NCBI GenBank assembly: GCA_004555705.1
Contig: SFHI01000049.1
Span: forward strand, 1 to 10,987
Origin: Clostridiales bacterium
GTDB lineage: Bacteria; Bacillota; Clostridia; Oscillospirales; Oscillospiraceae
DNA: 10,987 nucleotides
Direction: 5' to 3'
Shown here one piece after another: positions 6,816-10,987 of the stretch (within the stretch, counting starts at the first letter, position 1; each line of letters opens with the position of its first letter). Under the pieces are notes generated by a model. The model had not been told where the DNA came from. It saw only the letters and a list, made by a program, of their open reading frames with translations, and did not search any database. The position numbers and the translations under genes were made by a program.

Positions 6816-6993
6816 AAATTGTTGTTTGGTAGGATTCCACCGTAGGGGCGGATATCATCCGCCCTCTTTGGTAACGATGACAAAAATACCCGTTTTATCC
6901 GTAAACGCTCAAAAAAACCGGACGTTTCGGGCGGCTAATAGCCGCCCCTACGGTAGCAACGTAACGTTTTTTAAAAACTTCAAACAACAATTT
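6816..6993. repeat. Terminal-repeat element, copy C (complete, 178 bases)
   Basis: A perfect 13-base inverted repeat, AAATTGTTGTTTG (6816-6828) and CAAACAACAATTT (6981-6993), bounds the element. The interior differs from copy B: it carries GTAGGGGCGG-type inverted repeats. The right end is followed by A (giving TTTA) but the left end is preceded by C, so a TA duplication would need one mutated side. It separates deoC from deoD inside the salvage cluster and contains no believable gene. No strong terminator or promoter is visible within it. Confidence 0.85.
6839..6954. repeat. Inverted repeat pair inside copy C with two covarying hairpins
   Basis: ACCGTAGGGGCGG (6839-6851) pairs perfectly with CCGCCCCTACGGT (6942-6954). 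Each side also folds locally: GGGCGGAT-ATC-ATCCGCCC (6846-6864) and GGGCGGCTA-A-TAGCCGCCC (6929-6947). Comparing one hairpin with the reverse complement of the other, the only stem difference is an A-T pair replaced by C-G at the same place, plus one loop base. Confidence 0.85.
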
Positions 6994-7037
6994 ATCTGAC
7001 ACGTTTTTCAAATCTTCATTCACAGGAGGAATATACT

Positions 7038-7784
7038 ATGCTCACCACGCCCACCCCTCATAATTCCGCCAAGCCGGGGGACTTTGCGAAAACCGTCCTC
7101 ATGCCCGGCGATCCCCTGCGCAGCAAATTCATCGCGGAGAACTTCCTGGAAAACCCGGTGCTGGTCAACAACGTCCGGGGCGTCCAGGGCTATACCGGCT
7201 TTTACAAGGGCGTAAGAGTGTCCGTCATGGCCTCCGGCATGGGTATGCCCGCCATCGGCATCTACTCCCACGAGCTCTTCACCGGCTACGGCGTGGAGAA
7301 CATCATCCGGGTGGGCTCCGCCGGTTCCATTCAGGATGACATCAACCTCTACGATCTGGTCATCGCCCAGGGCGCCTGCACGGATTCCAATTGGGCGAAG
7401 CAGTTCCATCTGCCCGGCACCTTTGCCCCCATCGCCTCCTGGGAGCTGCTGACCGAAGCGGTGAAGGCCGCCGAGGCCAACGGAGCCACCTACCATGTGG
7501 GCAACGTAAACTCCTCCGACGTGTTCTACGGCGACCATGAGGGCGTCCCCGAGGGCCTGGACAGCGTCTATGGTCTGAAGAAAATGGGCGTCATGGCTCT
7601 GGAAATGGAGGCCGCCGCCCTGTACATGAACGCCGCACGGTACGGCAAGCGGGCGCTGTGCATCTGCACCATCTCCGACCATGTGCTCAAGGGCGTGGAA
7701 ACCACCCCCCAGGAGCGGCAGACCGCCTTCACCACCATGATGAAGGTAGCCCTGGACGTGGCCGTGGCCATGGAGAACAGGTAA
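7038..7784 (+). CDS. deoD: Purine-nucleoside phosphorylase, DeoD type
   Basis: A 248-residue hexameric-class phosphorylase that splits purine (deoxy)ribonucleosides with phosphate into base and (deoxy)ribose-1-phosphate. Family marks are clear: TPHNSAKPGDFA (H8), MPGDPLRSKFIAE (phosphate-binding R28), GMGMPAIGIYSHELF at 67-81, RVGSAGS (R91, S94), LEME at 188-191 for ribose and base, and TISDH with the general acid D214. AGGAGG (7024-7029) lies 8 bases before the ATG. The 242-base gap to deoC is mostly repeat copy C; no clear promoter was found there, so read-through from the tdk promoter is likely but not shown. Its sugar phosphate product feeds DeoB. Confidence 0.97.
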   Translation: MLTTPTPHNSAKPGDFAKTVLMPGDPLRSKFIAENFLENPVLVNNVRGVQGYTGFYKGVRVSVMASGMGMPAIGIYSHELFTGYGVENIIRVGSAGSIQDDINLYDLVIAQGACTDSNWAKQFHLPGTFAPIASWELLTEAVKAAEANGATYHVGNVNSSDVFYGDHEGVPEGLDSVYGLKKMGVMALEMEAAALYMNAARYGKRALCICTISDHVLKGVETTPQERQTAFTTMMKVALDVAVAMENR

Positions 7785-7788
7785 CCCC

Positions 7789-8271
7789 ATGGGCGCGCAT
7801 TCATCGGTCACCCGTCCCCGGGTGCGGCTGCTGGGCCAGCCCATCGGTTTGGGGATTCCCCTGGCTCTTGCGGGGGGCTTTCTGGGCTTCAATATGGTGC
7901 TGGTTCTTTTTTCCGAGCGGAATGCCGTCATGTGGGGAATCACCCTGGTGATGGCCGCCGCATTCCTCGCCGTGTTCGCCCTGGGCATGAGCTACCTGCT
8001 CTCCCCCTTTGAGCGGCTGCGCATCAGCCCCGAGGGGGTGGAGCTGACCCTCTGGGGACTGACCCTTCGCCGGATTCCCACGGACACCATCCGCTCCGTC
8101 ACCGCCACTACCCGGGAAATCATCGTCCGGCGGCGGGACTGCGACCTGTACCGGCTGAAAATCAACCCCAACGGCTCCTGGCCCAAGAGCAGGTGCCTTT
8201 GGCTGGATTGGTCCGTGTCCACCGAGCAGGCGCTGAAGGAGAATCTTCCCGGGGTCAACTTTCTTTTCTGA
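7789..8271 (+). CDS. Uncharacterised two-helix membrane protein with basic C-terminal domain
   Basis: A 160-residue protein I do not recognise by name. Two hydrophobic helices are at about residues 17-41 and 48-71. The rest, about 75-160, is a soluble beta-rich region containing LRISPEGVELTLWGLTLRRIP and a basic EIIVRRRDCDLYRLKI stretch. This layout resembles small bacterial membrane proteins with a PH-like (YdbT/bPH) domain; that is a tentative comparison. Its ATG follows the deoD stop by 4 bases with only a weak, distant GGAG (7772-7775), so it probably relies on coupled translation. deoB starts 12 bases downstream. Placement between deoD and deoB suggests a link to salvage or to the membrane, but no function can be assigned. 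Confidence 0.75.
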   Translation: MGAHSSVTRPRVRLLGQPIGLGIPLALAGGFLGFNMVLVLFSERNAVMWGITLVMAAAFLAVFALGMSYLLSPFERLRISPEGVELTLWGLTLRRIPTDTIRSVTATTREIIVRRRDCDLYRLKINPNGSWPKSRCLWLDWSVSTEQALKENLPGVNFLF

Positions 8272-8283
8272 CGGAGGCATCCT

Positions 8284-9453
8284 ATGAAACGTGTATTTCT
8301 CATCGTTCTGGATTCCTGCGGCGTGGGGGCCGCCCCTGACGCCGCAGACTTTGGGGACGCCGGGAGCAACACCCTGCGCTCCTGCGCCCAAACCGGCGCG
8401 CTTCGGATTCCCAACCTGATTTCGGCAGGTATCGGCAATATGGACGGGGTGGACTATCTTCCCTCCGTCTCTGCCCCCCGGGGGGCCGTGGCCCGGCTGC
8501 GGGAGGCATCCATGGGCAAGGACACCACCATCGGCCACTGGGAAATCGCCGGGGTCGTGTCCCCCACACCGCTGCCCACCTATCCCCAGGGCTTCCCCCG
8601 GGAGGTGCTGGACGCCTTCGAGGCGGCCACCGGCCGGGGTGTCCTGTGCAATCTTCCCTATTCCGGCACCGATGTGATCCGGGACTACGGGAAAGAGCAT
8701 CTGGAAACCGGCAAATGGATCGTCTATACCTCCGCGGACTCCGTGTTCCAGGTGGCGGCACACGAGGGAAAAGTCCCTCTGGAGGAGCTCTACGACGGCT
8801 GCCGGAAGGCCCGGGCCATCCTGCAGGGCAGGCACGGCGTGGGCCGGGTCATCGCCCGTCCCTTTGTGGGCGACCCGGAGACGGGCTTTACGCGCACCAG
8901 CAACCGCCACGATTTCTCCCTGGAGCCCCCGGGAAAGACCATGCTGGACGCAGTGAAGGGAGCAGGCCTTGCTTCCATCGCCGTGGGCAAGATTCAGGAT
9001 ATCTTCGCCGGCAGGGGCACCACGGAGTACGTCTACAACAAGAGCAACGCCGACGGTATGGCTCACGCCCTCCACTACGCCCGGCAGGATTTCCGGGGGC
9101 TGTGCTTTGTAAACCTGGTGGACTTCGACATGGTATACGGCCACCGCCGGGACCCCCTGGGCTACGCCAGGGCCCTGTCGGAGTTTGACGCCTGGCTGGG
9201 CGACTTCTGCAAAGAGCTTACCGCCGGGGACATCGTGATGATCACCGCCGACCACGGCTGCGACCCCTGCTACACCGCCACCACGGACCACACCCGGGAG
9301 TACGTCCCCCTGGTAGCCCTGGGCCCGGAGGTGAAGTCCGTTAATCTGGGCACCCGGAATACCTTCGCTGACATCGCCGCCACGGTGACGGAGCTGCTGG
9401 GCGTTCCCTACGAAACCCCCGGGTTCAGCTTTGCCCAGCAAATTCTTCGCTGA
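8284..9453 (+). CDS. deoB: Phosphopentomutase
   Basis: A 389-residue alkaline-phosphatase-superfamily mutase that interconverts (deoxy)ribose-1-phosphate and -5-phosphate, linking DeoD to DeoC. Metal and catalytic residues align with known enzymes: D10 in LIVLDSCGVG, the phosphorylated Thr T81 in GKDTTIGHWE, D282 and H287 in VDFDMVYGHRRD, D323 and H324 in TADHG, and H336 in TDHTREY. The substrate segment RVIARPFVG at 188-196 is intact. CGGAGG (8272-8277) sits 6 bases before the ATG. Minor variations are GKDTTIGHWE where GKDTMTGHWE is common, and HGCDP for HGNDP. Length is normal. The next gene, cdd, begins 13 bases after the stop. Confidence 0.97.
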   Translation: MKRVFLIVLDSCGVGAAPDAADFGDAGSNTLRSCAQTGALRIPNLISAGIGNMDGVDYLPSVSAPRGAVARLREASMGKDTTIGHWEIAGVVSPTPLPTYPQGFPREVLDAFEAATGRGVLCNLPYSGTDVIRDYGKEHLETGKWIVYTSADSVFQVAAHEGKVPLEELYDGCRKARAILQGRHGVGRVIARPFVGDPETGFTRTSNRHDFSLEPPGKTMLDAVKGAGLASIAVGKIQDIFAGRGTTEYVYNKSNADGMAHALHYARQDFRGLCFVNLVDFDMVYGHRRDPLGYARALSEFDAWLGDFCKELTAGDIVMITADHGCDPCYTATTDHTREYVPLVALGPEVKSVNLGTRNTFADIAATVTELLGVPYETPGFSFAQQILR

Positions 9454-9466
9454 AAGGAGAATCGCC

Positions 9467-9877
9467 ATGACACCCGAAAAACTGATCCAAATGGCCATGG
9501 AGGCCATGGAGCACGCCTATGTCCCCTACTCCGGCTACAAGGTGGGAGCAGCCCTGCTCTGTGCCGACGGAAGCGTGTATTGCGGCTGCAACATCGAGAA
9601 CGCGTCCTACAGCCCCACCAACTGTGCCGAGCGCACAGCCTTCTTCAAAGCCGTGTACGACGGCCATCGGGACTTTGTGTCCATCGCCGTCTGCGGCGGC
9701 AAGGATGGAGTCATCACAGGGTCCTTTCCCCCTTGCGGCGTCTGCCGCCAGGTCATGCGGGAGTTTTGCCGGGATGATTTCCTGATCTATATGGCAGGCC
9801 CCGAAGGGAGCTTTGAAACCGTGACCCTTGCCCAGCTGCTGCCCTACAGCTTCAGCGCCGCGGAGCACATGCAATAA
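9467..9877 (+). CDS. cdd: Cytidine deaminase (Cys-type, tetrameric class)
   Basis: A 136-residue zinc enzyme that deaminates cytidine and deoxycytidine to (deoxy)uridine. The zinc-binding set is C53 in NCAERTA, with the proton-shuttling E55, and C90 and C93 in PPCGVCRQ. The Cys in place of His in the first motif marks the small tetrameric Gram-positive class. YVPYSGYKVGAAL at 18-30 is the usual N-terminal substrate loop. AAAGGAGA (9453-9460) overlaps the deoB stop region and lies just before the ATG at 9467; an in-frame ATG at 9431 is inside deoB and is not used. It appears to be the last gene of the salvage cluster. Confidence 0.97.
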   Translation: MTPEKLIQMAMEAMEHAYVPYSGYKVGAALLCADGSVYCGCNIENASYSPTNCAERTAFFKAVYDGHRDFVSIAVCGGKDGVITGSFPPCGVCRQVMREFCRDDFLIYMAGPEGSFETVTLAQLLPYSFSAAEHMQ

Positions 9878-9897
9878 GCCTCCACGCCCCAGGAGGC
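9878..9897 (+). terminator. Weak hairpin after cdd, possible terminator
   Basis: GCCTCC (9878-9883) pairs with GGAGGC (9892-9897) around an 8-base loop directly after the cdd stop. The nearest T-rich tract is the left end of repeat copy D (TTGTTGTTT), which begins about 10 bases later. The stem is short and the T-tract displaced, so termination here is uncertain. Confidence 0.35.
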
Positions 9898-9977
9898 AGA
9901 TAAATTGTTGTTTGAGCGTCAAATACTGCAACACGGTACGACCGTGCTGTAGGGGAGGCATTGTTTTGCATTATGGA

Positions 9978-9998
9978 ATGATTGCCACTGGCAATCAT
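9978..9998. repeat. Perfect small hairpin inside copy D
   Basis: ATGATTGCC (9978-9986) pairs with GGCAATCAT (9990-9998) around the loop ACT. It shares GATTGCCA with the arms of copies A and B, which may or may not reflect common ancestry. Confidence 0.7.
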
Positions 9999-10054
9999 AG
10001 TAATTCTGATTCGCTGCGCGGAGCACCACTCCCGGCGGTAAAATGTACCGTTTT

Positions 10055-10068
10055 CCGGGGCGCCCCGG
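10055..10068. repeat. GC-rich perfect palindrome inside copy D
   Basis: CCGGGGCGCCCCGG reads the same on both strands. It is flanked by TTTT on the left and, two bases out, AAAA on the right, so an imperfect longer stem is possible. Confidence 0.65.
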
Positions 10069-10206
10069 CGAAAACGTACTGCCCTACGGGAGGCATCAAT
10101 GCCTCCCCTACAGTAAGGACGCGGTGCGTGCGGACACTTCCAAACAACAATTTATCGGCTTGCTGCTATTCTTGGAGCGCTGAACCGCAAATATTCTGAA
10201 AAAATA

Positions 10207-10235
10207 TTGATTTTTGACTCAGGATATGTAATAAT
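10207..10235 (+). promoter_or_regulatory. Promoter of the BMP lipoprotein gene, extended -10 type
   Basis: A -35 TTGATT (10207-10212) and a -10 AATAAT (10230-10235) are spaced by 17 bases, and TG at 10227-10228 gives an extended -10 (TGn). Transcription would start near 10242, leaving a leader of about 44 bases. A second -35-like TTGACT (10214-10219) has no good -10 at normal spacing. The region around it is AT-rich compared with the rest of the window. Confidence 0.6.
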
Positions 10236-10285
10236 GCTAGTGGTGCGAGAATGCGCCAATTTAGATTTTATGGAGGAATGAAATC

Positions 10286-10987
10286 ATGAAAAAGATTCTG
10301 GCTCTGCTGCTGGCTCTCACCATGGTCATGTCCCTGGCCGCCTGCGGCGCCAAGGACGAGACTCCGGCCACTGCCGCTACCGAGGCCGCTACCGAAGCTG
10401 CCACCGAGGCCGCTACCGAAGCTCCCACTGAGGCTGAGGCTCCCGCTGCCGGTATCGCCAAGGTTGCCCTGGTAACCGATGTGGGCACCATCGACGACGA
10501 GTCCTTCAACCAGGCCTGCTGGCAGGGTGTTGAGGCTTGGTGCTCCGCCAACGGTGTGGAGTACACCTACTACCAGCCCACCGAGGATTCCACCGACGCC
10601 CGTGTTCAGTCCGTTGCCCAGGCCATCAACGAGGGCGCTGACACCATCGTCATGCCCGGCTACCTGTTCGGCGCCACCCTGACCGTGGTTATGGAGGAGT
10701 TCCCCGACACCCACTTCATCGCTGTTGACGTGGCTTCCGGCGACCTGACCGTGGACTACACCACCTTCTACGATCCCGCTCCCAACACTGCCTGCCTGAC
10801 CTTCTCCGAGGAGCAGGCCGGTTACCTGGCCGGTTACGCTGCCGTGAAGGACGGCTACACCAAGCTGGGCTTCCTGGGCGGCATGGCCGTTCCCGCCGTT
10901 ATCCGCTACGGTTTCGGCTTCGTGCAGGGCGCTGACGCCGCTGCCTCCGAGATGGGCGTGGACATCGAGATCAACTACACCTACGGC
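10286..10987 (+). CDS. BMP/Med family lipoprotein, probable nucleoside-binding component (3' end outside window)
   Basis: The first 234 residues of an extracellular lipoprotein. The signal is MKK, a Leu-rich stretch and LAAC with Cys20. A low-complexity linker of repeated ATEA units (about residues 29-50) leads into the binding domain. ALVTDVGTIDDESFNQACWQG is the hallmark opening of BMP-family proteins, followed by GADTIVMPGYLFG, a FSEEQAGYLAGYAAV segment and KLGFLGGMAVPAV. The family includes PnrA/BmpA-type purine nucleoside receptors of ABC importers, which fits the salvage genes upstream. GGAGG (10272-10276) precedes the ATG by 9 bases. Codon use differs from its neighbours: Arg codons are only CGT/CGC and many GCT, GTT and GGT codons occur, as expected for a highly expressed gene. 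The reading frame is open to the window end. Confidence 0.93.
   Translation, partial: MKKILALLLALTMVMSLAACGAKDETPATAATEAATEAATEAATEAPTEAEAPAAGIAKVALVTDVGTIDDESFNQACWQGVEAWCSANGVEYTYYQPTEDSTDARVQSVAQAINEGADTIVMPGYLFGATLTVVMEEFPDTHFIAVDVASGDLTVDYTTFYDPAPNTACLTFSEEQAGYLAGYAAVKDGYTKLGFLGGMAVPAVIRYGFGFVQGADAAASEMGVDIEINYTYG

Larger units (their letters stand above)
9947..10113. repeat. Inverted repeat arms inside copy D (GTAGGGGAGGCATTG type)
   Basis: CTGTAGGGGAGGCATTG (9947-9963) is perfectly complementary to CAATGCCTCCCCTACAG (10097-10113). The right side also folds locally as GGGAGGCAT-CA-ATGCCTCCC (10088-10107); the matching left hairpin has been lost or interrupted. The shared GTAGGGG start relates it to the copy C interior. 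Confidence 0.85.
9899..10156. repeat. Terminal-repeat element, copy D (complete, 258 bases)
   Basis: The bounding inverted repeat is 16 bases and perfect: GATAAATTGTTGTTTG (9899-9914) and CAAACAACAATTTATC (10141-10156). The shared core lies within it, flanked by TA on both sides. The interior is a mosaic of inverted repeats, including a 17-base pair of arms (9947-9963 / 10097-10113), a hairpin at 9978-9998, and a 14-base GC palindrome at 10055-10068. It fills most of the 408-base space between cdd and the next gene, and I see no gene in it. Confidence 0.85.

Noticed and set aside
6899..6911. Possible CcpA site: AGCGTTTAC on the minus strand inside copy C
   Set aside because: The half matching ARCGNTTNC is present, but the TG half is two bases too close, so the cre consensus is not met.
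7801..9507. Long 568-residue open frame on the minus strand across deoB
   Set aside because: It is antisense to clear deoB and neighbouring genes, has Gly/Val/His-rich low-complexity composition and no motif; a product of high GC at third positions. The same applies to minus frames at 482-1276, 1428-2171, 3177-4493 and 5971-6858.
9828..10199. 123-residue + strand frame across the end of cdd and copy D
   Set aside because: It begins out of frame inside cdd and runs through palindromic repeat sequence; no start signal.
1..10987. CRISPR array, tRNA or rRNA genes, transposase or integrase
   Set aside because: No regularly spaced direct repeats, no tRNA-like cloverleaf and no recombinase motif were found. 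The repeated motifs are inverted pairs with differing spacing and content.

Overview
The window reads as chromosomal DNA from a GC-rich Gram-positive anaerobe, most likely a gut Clostridia of the Oscillospirales/Ruminococcaceae type. This is inference from strong GGAGG ribosome-binding sites, short Gram-positive lipoprotein signals (LAAC), a sugar ABC operon with no ATPase gene of its own, a Cys-type cytidine deaminase and a clustered nucleoside-salvage pathway. All supported genes are on the + strand.

Region 1 (164-4787) is a carbohydrate uptake and hydrolysis operon: a CUT1-type sugar-binding lipoprotein, two inner-membrane permeases, and a family 5 glycoside hydrolase without a signal peptide. 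The logic is import of a short oligosaccharide followed by hydrolysis in the cytoplasm. A hairpin lies between the binding-protein gene and the first permease gene, and a strong terminator (5021-5057) closes the operon.

Region 2 (5143-9877) is a nucleoside/deoxynucleoside salvage cluster: thymidine kinase (tdk), a small ABM-fold protein, deoxyribose-phosphate aldolase (deoC), purine-nucleoside phosphorylase (deoD), an uncharacterised two-helix membrane protein, phosphopentomutase (deoB) and cytidine deaminase (cdd). Deoxynucleosides are split by DeoD to deoxyribose-1-phosphate, isomerised by DeoB and cleaved by DeoC to acetaldehyde and glyceraldehyde-3-phosphate; Cdd deaminates cytidines and Tdk rescues thymidine. 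Region 3 (10207-10987) starts a BMP-family lipoprotein gene, probably the nucleoside receptor of an ABC importer, with its own promoter. It runs off the window end.

The most unusual content is non-coding. Four intergenic spaces (1-110, 4785-5005, 6816-6993, 9899-10156) hold elements that end in the same motif, AAATTGTTGTTT on the left and AAACAACAATTT on the right, but have different interiors built of nested inverted repeats. In two of them the differences between the two internal arms are almost all compensatory base-pair changes, which argues that the hairpins are selected or were copied as structures. The elements sit only between genes, at least one lies between a stop codon and the operon terminator so that it should be transcribed, and one provides bases of the upstream stop codon. 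This looks like a modular, MITE-like family of structured repeats.
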